A stretch of 10,263 nucleotides of DNA from Parcubacteria group bacterium (GCA_021731325.1 JAKFXP010000074.1:1-10263), one strand, 5' to 3'; positions 1-7,172 are shown, counted from the stretch's first letter. Notes: generated by a model from the sequence alone, not told the origin. Program-made: numbers and translations.

Positions 1-467
1 TCCCAGACTTCCGCCATGGATTCATGCCCCAAAAGTATCTCAATGAGGGTCGCGCTTTCCAACTGATCAATGGTGCGGAATGATTCGGCAACCGCATCCA
101 TATTGCGGGTTATTTCTAATTCCTTCACATATATCTCACGCGCCAATTCTTCAATCTCAAGATCAGTGGAGGCAATTTTGTGCTCGGTAGCACGTACGTC
201 ACTCTGTATTTTTTTTCGCGAAATATCGAGCTCTCGAATAGCTCCCTGCAGGGTCTTTTTTTCAGACCCCACCACATTGAGCTGAGCTTCAAATTCTTTA
301 ATCTCTTTTTCAATCTCTGCAAGCTGCCGCTGACTTTCTACTATCTTATCCCGCAACTCGGTAACGGTTTCTGCACGAGCAATAGGATACGTACGCGTCA
401 GGAACCCACCCCCACACAACACCATGAGTACGAGCAGCACTACACTCTTTCGTAGGTATGTTGGCAT
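1..467 (-). CDS. Secreted coiled-coil protein, EnvC/PcsB-like (N-terminal part, runs off the left edge)
   Basis: An open frame of 155 codons starts at ATG 467 and reaches base 1 without a stop, so the C-terminus is missing. Residues 1-32 form a signal peptide: basic MPTYLRK, a hydrophobic stretch at 9-23 and an ARA cleavage site before ETVTEL. From about residue 35 to 125 the sequence is highly charged (Glu, Lys, Arg, Gln at heptad-like spacing) and should be a long coiled coil. Known proteins with this plan (EnvC, PcsB, NlpD-like) carry a C-terminal M23 or CHAP domain and cleave peptidoglycan or activate amidases at division; that domain would lie outside the window. The start is one base after the murG stop, so translation is probably coupled to murG. 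No clear Shine-Dalgarno sequence is seen. The family is inferred from architecture and neighbours; another secreted coiled-coil protein is possible. Confidence 0.75.
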   Translation of the reverse strand, partial: MPTYLRKSVVLLVLMVLCGGGFLTRTYPIARAETVTELRDKIVESQRQLAEIEKEIKEFEAQLNVVGSEKKTLQGAIRELDISRKKIQSDVRATEHKIASTDLEIEELAREIYVKELEITRNMDAVAESFRTIDQLESATLIEILLGHESMAEVW

Positions 468-468
468 A

Positions 469-1605
469 TTATTCTTTTTCATGTTCAAGGCAAATACGTA
501 ACAATTCTTGCGCAATACTGCGAGCGGCTTCCGGCTTTTTAAATTTTTTTGCTCCCTCTCGCATCGTGGCGAGTAATGCTGGATCACCCAACAATCGTTC
601 GAGTTCGCTCAAAAGTACATTGGGGGTAAAATTTTCCTGTTCAATCACTTCTGCAGCACCGGTACGTGCATACGCGTACGCATTGTGACGCTGGTCGCGA
701 CTCACCTCTTTGGGAATGGGTACCAAAATCGCCGGACGTTCCCAGCAGGCAATTTCGAAGATGGATCCCGAACCTGCGCGAGAAATAATAATATCCGCCA
801 AACCAGCTGCCGTACGCAATTCGAGAGGATTCAAAAACGGTACCGGTCGATAGCGCGCCATGTGTGGATTATTTTTTAGCTCAACCTCCATAATCTCCTT
901 ATACGAATCAAAATTCCCCGCCCCGATTTGGTGAATCACTTGATATCGTTCTAATAACGTAGGTAGTGCACGAAGAATCGTAGTGTTAATAACCTCAGCA
1001 CCCTGAGACCCTCCGAGTACCAGGATGCTCGGTACCTCATGCGTAAATTGAAAATACGCATGGGCATCTTTGGTCACGAGTTCGCGTACTTCTTTGCGCA
1101 CCGGGTTCCCCACTAATGCAATGCGATCTTTGTGAGGAAAATATTCCGCGGCTTCCGGATAACTAATCGCCACCCGCTGCGCAAAGGTGCCCGCCCAAAT
1201 ATTAGCGCGTCCAGGGACTGCGTCTGAGTCATGAATAAACACCGGTATGCGCAGTATACGTGCGGCTAGGACTACTGGAAATGATACGTATCCGCCTTTG
1301 CTAAATACCACATCAGGCCAAAGTTTGTACAATATATTCACTGCCGAGGGTATATTAAGGAGTGTCGTAAAAAAGTCACGAATGTTTGCGAGTGAGAAAT
1401 ATGTTCGCACTTTTCCAGCCGCAACATGGCGATACTCGATTTGGGTACGATACAGTAACATTTCATCGTATGGAGTATTGGCAACATAGTAGAGCTCGGG
1501 TCGCAAAAGGTTATGTTCCGCAACCAAATCATTGAGCTCTTCAGCAACCGCAATGAGCGGATAAAAATGACCCCCGGTTCCCCCTCCTGCAAATACAATT
1601 TTCAT
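469..1605 (-). CDS. murG: MurG, UDP-GlcNAc:lipid I N-acetylglucosaminyltransferase
   Basis: The 378-residue protein has the normal MurG length (about 355-380). It transfers GlcNAc from UDP-GlcNAc to lipid I on the inner membrane face, giving lipid II. Visible motifs are the N-terminal glycine loop GGGTGGH (7-13), GGYVSFP (104-110), GNPVR (166-170), the second glycine loop GGSQGAE (198-204) and the UDP-GlcNAc-binding segment SRAGSGSIFEIA (275-286) followed by PAILVPIP and a QRHNA stretch matching the family's Q-x-x-NA motif. The acceptor-side motif usually read as HEQN is HDSD here (125-128), a conservative departure. The start ATG overlaps the ftsW stop by four bases (ATGA), so the two are translationally coupled, which fixes the start. 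The next gene follows after one base. Confidence 0.96.
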   Translation of the reverse strand: MKIVFAGGGTGGHFYPLIAVAEELNDLVAEHNLLRPELYYVANTPYDEMLLYRTQIEYRHVAAGKVRTYFSLANIRDFFTTLLNIPSAVNILYKLWPDVVFSKGGYVSFPVVLAARILRIPVFIHDSDAVPGRANIWAGTFAQRVAISYPEAAEYFPHKDRIALVGNPVRKEVRELVTKDAHAYFQFTHEVPSILVLGGSQGAEVINTTILRALPTLLERYQVIHQIGAGNFDSYKEIMEVELKNNPHMARYRPVPFLNPLELRTAAGLADIIISRAGSGSIFEIACWERPAILVPIPKEVSRDQRHNAYAYARTGAAEVIEQENFTPNVLLSELERLLGDPALLATMREGAKKFKKPEAARSIAQELLRICLEHEKE

Positions 1606-2735
1606 GATGTTGATGTAACGCTAGGTGTCGTCGGTGAGGTAGCGTATGTAGAAATATTTAAAATAATTCCCACTCCCGCAAGTGCGAACAATAATGCGGT
1701 ACCTCCGTGACTAATAAACACGAGTGGTTCGCCCGTAAGGGGTACGAGGCCAATCATAGACGCAATATTGATAAACGACTGGGTAATAATAAGTATAACA
1801 ATTCCCACCACCACGAGTCCACCAAATCGATCGGTGGCACGCGCCGCAATAAACAAACCGCGTACCGCAAAAAACAAAAATAACCCAACAATAACCAAGC
1901 TACCCGCAAATCCAAACTCCTCAGCGGCAACACTAAATACCGAGTCACCAATCGGCTCGGGGAGATAACTAAACTTCTGCACACTCTGACCAAAGCCACG
2001 ACCAAACCAGCCACCCGAACCAACAGCGATAAGGGATTGTGATATTTGGTACCCACTTCCGTGCGGATCGCTTGCAGGATTCATAAACGTCGTGAGCCGA
2101 TCCATGAGGTAGGGGCGCGAAATAACAAGTATTGCAAAACCGCATACGGCAACAAGGGCGAGGAGGAGGAGGTGTCGTATTCGCATGCCCGCAGCGATAC
2201 TCATCGCAAGACCTGCCGCGGCAATGATGCTGAAGGTACCGGTATCTGGTTGCAATAAGAGGGGTATACCGGCAATGGCAAGTCCTCCAAGAAATCCTCC
2301 CAATGCAAATCGCACATCGTCGAGTTTACGATAATGGACACTGTAGTACCAGGCAAGCCCCAGGACATACGTTATTTTTAGCAACTCACCCGGCTGAAAT
2401 GATGCCCCGAAGAGCGAGAGCCAACGTCGCGCGCCGTTTGCTTCGTACCCTATCCCTGGCACAAATACCAAACACGTAAGAAATACTGCAAAGAAAAAAA
2501 AGTACGGTGCATATTGACGATACGAGCGATACCCGGTATGTGCGAGTATGGTGAGCGCAAGCATACCACCCCCTATCCCAAATACCAGTTGTGAGACGGC
2601 AACACTCGAAAATTTTGCTCCCGTGCGCGCAAGGAGTCCCAACGAGGCACTACTAAAGATAAAAAAACCAAACACCACCAAGAGAAGTGTTGCAATGAGG
2701 AACGGTCGATCCATGTGTTGCGTAGTTTTTCCCAT
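1602..2735 (-). CDS. ftsW: FtsW/RodA-family (SEDS) peptidoglycan polymerase, probably FtsW
   Basis: This is a 377-residue multispan membrane protein that polymerises lipid II into glycan strands with a partner class B PBP. SEDS motifs seen: NGARRWL (100-106), FQPGELLK (113-120, where most family members have QPSE), QPDTGT (162-167), a GSGGWFGRGFGQ loop (239-250), LPEPIGDSVFSV with the probable catalytic Asp264, AAEEFGFAG (270-278) and the C-terminal block VPLTGEPLVFISHGG (331-345). Position next to mraY and murG favours FtsW over RodA. I chose ATG 2735, 14 bases after the mraY stop. An upstream ATG at 2813 would add 26 non-family residues and overlap mraY by 64 bases. ATG 2714 is another possible start. 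No Shine-Dalgarno sequence precedes 2735. Stop TGA overlaps the murG start. Confidence 0.93.
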   Translation of the reverse strand: MGKTTQHMDRPFLIATLLLVVFGFFIFSSASLGLLARTGAKFSSVAVSQLVFGIGGGMLALTILAHTGYRSYRQYAPYFFFFAVFLTCLVFVPGIGYEANGARRWLSLFGASFQPGELLKITYVLGLAWYYSVHYRKLDDVRFALGGFLGGLAIAGIPLLLQPDTGTFSIIAAAGLAMSIAAGMRIRHLLLLALVAVCGFAILVISRPYLMDRLTTFMNPASDPHGSGYQISQSLIAVGSGGWFGRGFGQSVQKFSYLPEPIGDSVFSVAAEEFGFAGSLVIVGLFLFFAVRGLFIAARATDRFGGLVVVGIVILIITQSFINIASMIGLVPLTGEPLVFISHGGTALLFALAGVGIILNISTYATSPTTPSVTSTS

Positions 2736-2749
2736 ACGATACGTTAGTA

Positions 2750-3826
2750 TTATACCGCACTCGCCAGTGCGACAATCACCCCAATAAACGCCGTAATGAG
2801 TGTAATAACCCAATACCGCATCGTCACTTTATATGCCGGCCACCCCATTGCTTCAAAATGATGGTGCACCGGTGCTACGAGAAGTACTTTTTTTCCTCGA
2901 TATTTTTTTGATGCTACTTGGACGACGACCGATGCAACGGTGGCAAAAAGTGGGAGCGCAATCATGGGCAACACCGCCACTCCTTTTCCCCCTCCCAACG
3001 TATCAGTCGTAAATGCCGTAACCGTAAGTGCCATCGTGAGTCCCATCACCCCTGTTTCGCTCATGTAAAACCGCGCGGGTGGAATATTAAACCATAAAAA
3101 CGCAAGTAACCCTCCTGAGACGGTACCGCAAAAGGCGGCCAAGTCTATCTGATGTTGAAAAAATGCAATCATGCCATACGAAGCAAAGATAATAGAAAAG
3201 ACTCCTCCCGCCAGACCATCGAGCCCATCGATTACCCCACTCGCATATACCGTAAGACCCACGATAAGAAAAAAAGGAATAAACCATAAGCCTAATTCCA
3301 CCTCACCGTTAAAGGGGATGGAGACGCTACTCACATCGAGCTTGTCATAAAACCACCATGCCGCAAATACACACACACTTGCGACCACCAACAAGCGCTT
3401 CGAGAGCGGGAGCCCTCCCGCAAAATGTTTGCCCGTACCTCGAATTTCTAAGATGTCATCGACCAAACCGACCAGTGCCCCTACCAAGAGGGCAAACATG
3501 GGTAGCCATGTTTGGTTACGGGAAAAAAATTCTAATTTTTCGAGTGTCGCGCCACCAAAGGTATATTCGAGTAGCCAAATACCAAATACGGTCAAATAGA
3601 CACTGCCCCAAATAACGATTCCTCCCATGCGAGGGGTACCTACTTCTTTTTCTTTATGGAGTGCATTGAAAATAGGAGTTTCTCCGCCTGCGTAGCCCAT
3701 CTTCCCTGCTTTCTTTTTCCAACACTGGTATTTATACAGATAATGCGTCACTACCGGCGCAAGCGCCATACCAACAAAAAAGGCAATGGCGGTGGGGCTG
3801 AGCACTTTGATAAGATCGGCAATCAT
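2750..3826 (-). CDS. mraY: MraY, phospho-MurNAc-pentapeptide translocase
   Basis: The 358-residue integral membrane enzyme makes lipid I by transferring phospho-MurNAc-pentapeptide from UDP to undecaprenyl phosphate. The sequence has GTPRMGG (63-69), the Asp pair VDDI (D123, D124), VIDGLDGLAGG (198-208), WFNIPPARFYM (245-255) and the basic loop APVHHHFEAMGWP (318-330). About ten hydrophobic spans fit the family. The motif that normally reads FMGDTGS is YMSETGV here, so the usual metal-ligand/catalytic Asp is replaced by Glu257. All other key residues are kept, so I expect activity. This is the first gene of the mraY-ftsW-murG block. murD, common between mraY and ftsW elsewhere, is absent. ATG 3826 gives the standard N-terminus and lies just downstream of a -10-like sequence. 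Confidence 0.96.
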   Translation of the reverse strand: MIADLIKVLSPTAIAFFVGMALAPVVTHYLYKYQCWKKKAGKMGYAGGETPIFNALHKEKEVGTPRMGGIVIWGSVYLTVFGIWLLEYTFGGATLEKLEFFSRNQTWLPMFALLVGALVGLVDDILEIRGTGKHFAGGLPLSKRLLVVASVCVFAAWWFYDKLDVSSVSIPFNGEVELGLWFIPFFLIVGLTVYASGVIDGLDGLAGGVFSIIFASYGMIAFFQHQIDLAAFCGTVSGGLLAFLWFNIPPARFYMSETGVMGLTMALTVTAFTTDTLGGGKGVAVLPMIALPLFATVASVVVQVASKKYRGKKVLLVAPVHHHFEAMGWPAYKVTMRYWVITLITAFIGVIVALASAV

Positions 3827-3841
3827 AGATACGTGCCTAGT

Positions 3842-3855
3842 AGTATACCATTATA
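3842..3855 (-). promoter_or_regulatory. Probable promoter -10 region of the mraY cluster
   Basis: On the minus strand a perfect TATAAT (3855-3850) is followed two bases later by TATACT (3847-3842). The mraY ATG is 15 bases further on. The -35 for TATAAT at 17-bp spacing would be GTATCA (3878-3873), only a 3/6 match. Either -10 would give a leader of about 8-16 bases with no Shine-Dalgarno sequence. The assignment rests mainly on the -10 and the divergent gene arrangement. Confidence 0.5.
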
Positions 3856-3918
3856 TGTAGTGAACATAGTGCTGATACACACAGGAATTACGCGGTTTTA
3901 TGAGGCATCACCCATTTA

Positions 3919-3946
3919 TTGACAATATAATACATATGTGTAATAA
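3919..3946 (+). promoter_or_regulatory. Promoter of the secreted protein gene at 3980
   Basis: A perfect -35 TTGACA (3919-3924) is followed after 16 bp by TAATAA (3941-3946), in very AT-rich DNA. An alternative -10, TAATAT (3944-3949), has 19-bp spacing. The predicted leader is about 25-30 bases and contains the ribosome binding site. It faces away from the mraY promoter and does not overlap it. Confidence 0.65.
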
Positions 3947-3968
3947 TATACGAGGAAATACACTTTTT

Positions 3969-3973
3969 GGAGG
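3969..3973 (+). promoter_or_regulatory. Strong Shine-Dalgarno sequence GGAGG
   Basis: GGAGG ends six bases before ATG 3980 and fixes that start. It shows that this organism's ribosomes can use an anti-Shine-Dalgarno interaction, although most minus-strand genes here lack one. Confidence 0.85.
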
Positions 3974-3979
3974 TTCTTT

Positions 3980-4525
3980 ATGAAGAAAAATACTGTTCTA
4001 AGCCTGATTTTTATGGGGCTGTGGTGCACCTATCCGGTATATGCACTTGAAGTGCCCGTACTGTTCCAAGATGGAACATTTTCGAAAGAAGAGATTGTGC
4101 TAAAGACGGCTAAGGATGGGAGAATTGGTGCCGTGTACCTTGCAACCGATACTCCGGGAGAACGAGCGACGATGTACTTCGATGAACGATTGTGGACACC
4201 GGTCACGAATGATCTGGCAGCCACGATGCCACATCGTCAACCGCGAGATGTCTTTAAATTTGCGCTCTGCAAAGCAAACAAGCTACAGCCCGCAGACTGC
4301 AAAGATCCCCTGTGGACTACGACTGGCATGCTTATTCCAATCGCCATTGTGCCGATACGTGATGCACACAAGCTGATCGAATCGCTCACTCGACAGAGTC
4401 CTGTCCTTGATTCAAAGCCTGTACAGGAACGTCGGTCTGCAACGGCACCTCCTGGTAAAAAAAAGACCTACAAACAGGCGCCGGTACCTGGGGTACTGGC
4501 AGACACCCTTGACTTTGGTTCGTAA
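3980..4525 (+). CDS. Secreted protein of unknown function, 181 residues
   Basis: I do not recognise a family. The N-terminus is a clear signal peptide: MKKN, a hydrophobic core at 5-17 and a probable cleavage after VYA (residue 22). The mature part is about 159 residues with only two cysteines (C97, C107) ten apart, LCKANKLQPADCKDP, which could form a disulfide outside the membrane. A hydrophobic segment at 116-126 (GMLIPIAIVPI) is too short and proline-broken to be a normal membrane span. The tail (145-170) is rich in Pro, Lys and Arg and looks unstructured. Promoter, strong Shine-Dalgarno sequence and a terminator make this a well-defined single-gene unit, opposite mraY and flanked by cell-wall genes. 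A role in the envelope is possible by location only. Confidence 0.85.
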   Translation: MKKNTVLSLIFMGLWCTYPVYALEVPVLFQDGTFSKEEIVLKTAKDGRIGAVYLATDTPGERATMYFDERLWTPVTNDLAATMPHRQPRDVFKFALCKANKLQPADCKDPLWTTTGMLIPIAIVPIRDAHKLIESLTRQSPVLDSKPVQERRSATAPPGKKKTYKQAPVPGVLADTLDFGS

Positions 4526-4541
4526 CAACCAAATAGTCAGC

Positions 4542-4581
4542 TACCGTTACTCATCCCCCTTGTGAGTAACGGTATTTTTTT
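4542..4581 (+). terminator. Rho-independent terminator of the secreted protein gene
   Basis: A perfect 12-bp stem (4542-4553 with 4563-4574) with a 9-base loop is followed by seven T (4575-4581). It begins 16 bases after the stop. In the minus direction the hairpin has no downstream T run, so it should work one way only. Confidence 0.9.
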
Positions 4582-4589
4582 ATCTATAG

Positions 4590-4631
4590 GACGTACGCAG
4601 ACAACGAGGCAATTCGCCACATGCGTACGTC
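4590..4631. repeat. Inverted repeat between the terminator and ddl
   Basis: GACGTACGCA (4590-4599) is matched by its reverse complement TGCGTACGTC (4622-4631) with a 22-base loop that can itself form a small GGC/GCC pair. It sits just past the ddl stop on the ddl transcript. It lacks a T run, so it may protect the 3' end or be part of a Rho-type end rather than a classical terminator. Confidence 0.5.
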
Positions 4632-4636
4632 TTATT

Positions 4637-5602
4637 CTATTTCCGATGGTACGCACGCATGAGTACGTGATCCAAAAATTCGGGTAGGTTTGAACCAACG
4701 GCCGTTAATGCTTTGGGGATGAGGGAGGCTTCGGTGAGACCCGGGAGCGTGTTTACTTCAAGAAAGAAGATGCCGTTTTTATTAACAATAAAATCACTCC
4801 GCGAGTAGTCGCGTAACCCTAATATCTGATGCACTTCACGTGCTGCAATGAGGAGTGCGTGGGTAGTTTCGCGCGGGAATACCGCAGGACATATCTCACG
4901 CGCATGTCCTGCGTATTTTTCATCATAATCAAAAAAAGTATTTTTTGTAGGGACAATTTCAACCGGCGGCAACGCGTACAGCGGCTCACGACGAAACCCT
5001 TCAATCACTCCTACCGTTGCTTCCCTACCCGGTATGTACTGCTCCACCAAGACGATGTCTGTATATTCAAAGGCTAACGCTACCGCAGCCACCAGTGCAT
5101 CAAATGCATGCACCACGCTCGTTGCAACCGACGACCCACCTGCTGCAGGTTTGACTACCGAAGGTTGCGGGAATGTACGGAAAATATCAAGTAACCTGGT
5201 ATCGTCGGTTTCCCCTTTGAGAAGGATGCGGTGCAATGGTACTCGAAAGGAAGTGCTCCCGAGCTGCCCTTTTGCAAGGGGTTTGTTCATACCGAGTGCC
5301 GACCCCAATGCACCCGAGCCCGTATAGGGTACCCGATGAGTGTCCAAAAGTCGCTGCACGGTACCGTCCTCACCGTAGGTACCATGGAGCGCATTAAAGA
5401 CGATATCCGCTTGTTCGAGTGCTCGTGCGGGCTCAATGGGCATTCCGCGAATATGCCAGGTACCTTGACGATCGATAAATACATCGCGTGCGTGATACTT
5501 GTGTGCAGGCACCTCGGCCAGCACCGTCTGTCCGGTCTTGAGCGACACTTCGTATTCAGACGATGGGCCTCCACGCAATACCAACACTCGTGTTTTAAGC
5601 AT
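4637..5602 (-). CDS. ddl: D-alanine:D-alanine ligase
   Basis: This 321-residue ATP-grasp enzyme joins two D-alanines for the peptidoglycan stem peptide. Motifs seen: GGPSSEYEVS (11-20) with the substrate-binding Glu16, ALHGTYGEDG (71-80), the GMNK lysine (107), VKPAAGGSSVA (150-160), EQYIPGREATVGV (187-199), the YDEKY loop (226-230), RSDF (268-271) with Asp270, and EVNTLPGLTEASLIPK (282-297) whose Glu282 and Asn284 bind Mg2+. Length is typical for Ddl. It follows uvrC by 26 bases on the same strand, an unusual partner. It may be co-transcribed, or use a TATACT seven bases before its ATG. It is separated from mraY by the divergent secreted protein gene. ATG 5602 gives the canonical N-terminus. 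Confidence 0.96.
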   Translation of the reverse strand: MLKTRVLVLRGGPSSEYEVSLKTGQTVLAEVPAHKYHARDVFIDRQGTWHIRGMPIEPARALEQADIVFNALHGTYGEDGTVQRLLDTHRVPYTGSGALGSALGMNKPLAKGQLGSTSFRVPLHRILLKGETDDTRLLDIFRTFPQPSVVKPAAGGSSVATSVVHAFDALVAAVALAFEYTDIVLVEQYIPGREATVGVIEGFRREPLYALPPVEIVPTKNTFFDYDEKYAGHAREICPAVFPRETTHALLIAAREVHQILGLRDYSRSDFIVNKNGIFFLEVNTLPGLTEASLIPKALTAVGSNLPEFLDHVLMRAYHRK

Positions 5603-5609
5603 AGATATC

Positions 5610-5615
5610 AGTATA
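5610..5615 (-). promoter_or_regulatory. Possible -10 element just upstream of ddl
   Basis: TATACT (5615-5610) ends seven bases before the ddl ATG. No -35 match is visible at 17-bp spacing. If used, the mRNA would be essentially leaderless. The same GTATACT string precedes uvrC and mraY, which is the main reason to list it. Confidence 0.3.
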
Positions 5616-5628
5616 CCAGAATCATGCG

Positions 5629-6876
5629 CTATGTACGCATACTTTTTATGCGCTTTTTTATATGAATATTCAATGAAAATCGGTGTGCTTCGGCATTTAC
5701 GAGAAGGATGGATTCTGCGTAGAGTTTTGCCTCTTTGTGGGCACCTTGGATTAATTTTGGGCGATGCCGTTCATCTTTGGTCACCGCCACAATGGGTATT
5801 TCAATACCGAGGCGCGCAAGCACCGTGCGTGCCGCATTGAGCTGGGCTTTGCCCCCATCCACCACGATGAGTCGTGGATAGAGCCATTCAGGATGCCCAA
5901 ACCTGCGCTCCAATACCTCCGCAAGTGCAGCGGTATCATTGCTTTTGGTGATGCTTCGTATGCCAAAGGTGCGGTATTCAGCCTTGAGTGGTTCCCCACC
6001 TTCCAGTACCGTCATGACCCCTACCATGTTACTTCCCTGTAGGTGCGCTACATCGTACCCCTCAATACGAATACTCACTCCCGATACACTTGTGGGGTTC
6101 CGCTCACGTCGAATAAGCGCTACATCGTTGATGTGTTGCAATGCAAAGAGCTGTCGTTTTGCCACCCCGGCGCGTTCAAACTCCTGTGCACGCGCATACC
6201 GCTTCATATCTCTTTCAAGGGTACGAAGTAGCTGCTTCTTTTTACCTTCAAAAAACATACGGATGTGCCGTATCGTACGTGCATATGTTTCAGGGGTATC
6301 CTGTGCTGAGGGAAACACACCGATCGATTGGTTGAAGCGTAGTTTTCGATCGTTTTTTTGCACTAACACTTCAACGGGATACTTCGTATCATAGTACGGA
6401 AAAATGCCACGAATAATTTTTAACGCCTCTTTAAATTGAGTGGCGTGTACAAATGGACCGTACATCGGGAGCGCCTGCCCTCCCAGTCCTTCGAGCACAC
6501 GAGCAAGGTCTTTCCCGCGCACCGTGAGGAGACGTGGATACGTTTCGTGCGTGGTGATAATCAGATAGTTAAAACTTTTGTCGTCTTTGTCGCGCGTATT
6601 GTAACGCGGCTTGAGTTCTTTAATGAGTTTCGCTTCAAGAATGAGCGCTTCAAGGACGGAATCGGATTCACGGTACTCAATACGCTGCGCCTCATCGACC
6701 ATCTTGACCATATGTAACCCCCTGGTCTCTGCCAAATCCTTTGCAAAGTAGCTCCGCACACGGTCACGAAGCGAGGTCGCTTTGCCGACGTACAGTATTT
6801 CCTTGCGCTTTCCCACAAAAAAGTAGACACCCGGGGTGTCGGGGAGGGTTTTTGCGTGGTCTAGGATAGTTGACAT
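5629..6876 (-). CDS. uvrC: UvrC, excinuclease ABC subunit C (compact, cysteine-free form)
   Basis: UvrC makes both incisions around DNA damage marked by UvrAB. The N-terminal GIY-YIG nuclease (about 10-95) keeps Y18, Y29, R39, Y43, E76 and N93, so the 3' incision should work. The UvrB-interacting UVR helix pair lies at about 215-250. The RNase H-like nuclease for the 5' incision keeps IEGYDVAHLQG (271-281, Asp275), LIVVDGGKAQL (336-346, Asp340) and EAHRFSLN (396-403, His398). The protein is only 415 residues, against about 600 in E. coli. It stops right after the RNase H-like domain, with no C-terminal (HhH)2 domain. It has no cysteine at all, so the 4Fe-4S site is absent; the corresponding stretch reads RFNQSIGVFP. 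Only 26 bases separate it from ddl, so no hidden HhH remains downstream. It has no Shine-Dalgarno sequence. Confidence 0.95.
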   Translation of the reverse strand: MSTILDHAKTLPDTPGVYFFVGKRKEILYVGKATSLRDRVRSYFAKDLAETRGLHMVKMVDEAQRIEYRESDSVLEALILEAKLIKELKPRYNTRDKDDKSFNYLIITTHETYPRLLTVRGKDLARVLEGLGGQALPMYGPFVHATQFKEALKIIRGIFPYYDTKYPVEVLVQKNDRKLRFNQSIGVFPSAQDTPETYARTIRHIRMFFEGKKKQLLRTLERDMKRYARAQEFERAGVAKRQLFALQHINDVALIRRERNPTSVSGVSIRIEGYDVAHLQGSNMVGVMTVLEGGEPLKAEYRTFGIRSITKSNDTAALAEVLERRFGHPEWLYPRLIVVDGGKAQLNAARTVLARLGIEIPIVAVTKDERHRPKLIQGAHKEAKLYAESILLVNAEAHRFSLNIHIKKRIKSMRT

Positions 6877-6898
6877 ATTATATAATACGTAGTATACT
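6870..6898 (+). promoter_or_regulatory. Promoter of the small membrane protein gene at 6945
   Basis: TTGACA (6870-6875), a 17-bp spacer and TATACT (6893-6898) make a near-consensus sigma-70-type promoter. Its -35 overlaps the uvrC start codon and second codon. Its -10 overlaps the uvrC -10 on the other strand, so the two promoters cannot easily be occupied together. Confidence 0.75.
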
Positions 6899-6919
6899 TC
6901 ACGGTGAAAGTTTTTTCAA
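6891..6919 (-). promoter_or_regulatory. Promoter of uvrC
   Basis: On the minus strand TTGAAA (6919-6914), a 17-bp spacer and TATACT (6896-6891) match the consensus well. Transcription would start about eight bases before the uvrC ATG, giving a nearly leaderless mRNA, which agrees with the lack of a Shine-Dalgarno sequence. The -10 is the palindrome AGTATACT shared with the opposing promoter. Confidence 0.7.
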
Positions 6920-6944
6920 TCAAACAAAAGCTAGGAGATAACGT

Positions 6945-7172
6945 ATGTCAAAAATAATAGGTGGGACAAATAACAACCCTGTCACCACAGAAGATGAAGA
7001 TACCCCTTCTGGACTCGGTGCCGTATACATAGCAAGGGTGTGGGTTTTGGGGGCAATACTGTTGCTAGTAACTGGGGGTATATCGTCTTGTATCCAGGAG
7101 ATGCAATTTCAGTCCGCGATTGAAAGATCAGTCAAATCAGCGGGCACTGGATACCCTGGCGCCAGATTCTAA
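6945..7172 (+). CDS. Small membrane protein of unknown function, 75 residues
   Basis: I do not recognise a family. The first 25 residues are polar and acidic (a TEDEDT stretch at 15-20). One membrane span follows at about 31-50 (RVWVLGAILLLVTGGISSCI). The C-terminal tail of about 25 residues carries a mild positive charge. The start is supported by AGGAGAT (6933-6939), five bases before ATG. A near-consensus promoter (6870-6898) and a terminator (7206-7233) bracket it, so this is a real single-gene unit despite its size. It is divergent from uvrC and shares its promoter region. It has no obvious similarity to the 31-residue peptide that occupies the same place opposite the second uvrC copy. 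Confidence 0.75.
   Translation: MSKIIGGTNNNPVTTEDEDTPSGLGAVYIARVWVLGAILLLVTGGISSCIQEMQFQSAIERSVKSAGTGYPGARF

Noticed and set aside
180..455. Plus-strand 91-codon frame opposite the coiled-coil gene
   Set aside because: It is the reverse shadow of a clear signal-peptide and coiled-coil coding region and has no start signal.
1602..1605. TGA recoded as glycine, as in Gracilibacteria/SR1
   Set aside because: TGA ends ftsW exactly at the overlap with the murG start, and the recognised genes read normally without in-frame TGA.
2736..2813. N-terminal extension of FtsW from ATG 2813
   Set aside because: The extra 26 residues do not look like FtsW, and would overlap the mraY coding end by 64 bases; ATG 2735 gives a normal N-terminus.
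3871..3889. Shared AATTCCTGTGT string upstream of mraY (minus strand) and at 7185-7195
   Set aside because: Only 11 bases are shared and the contexts differ; chance cannot be excluded.
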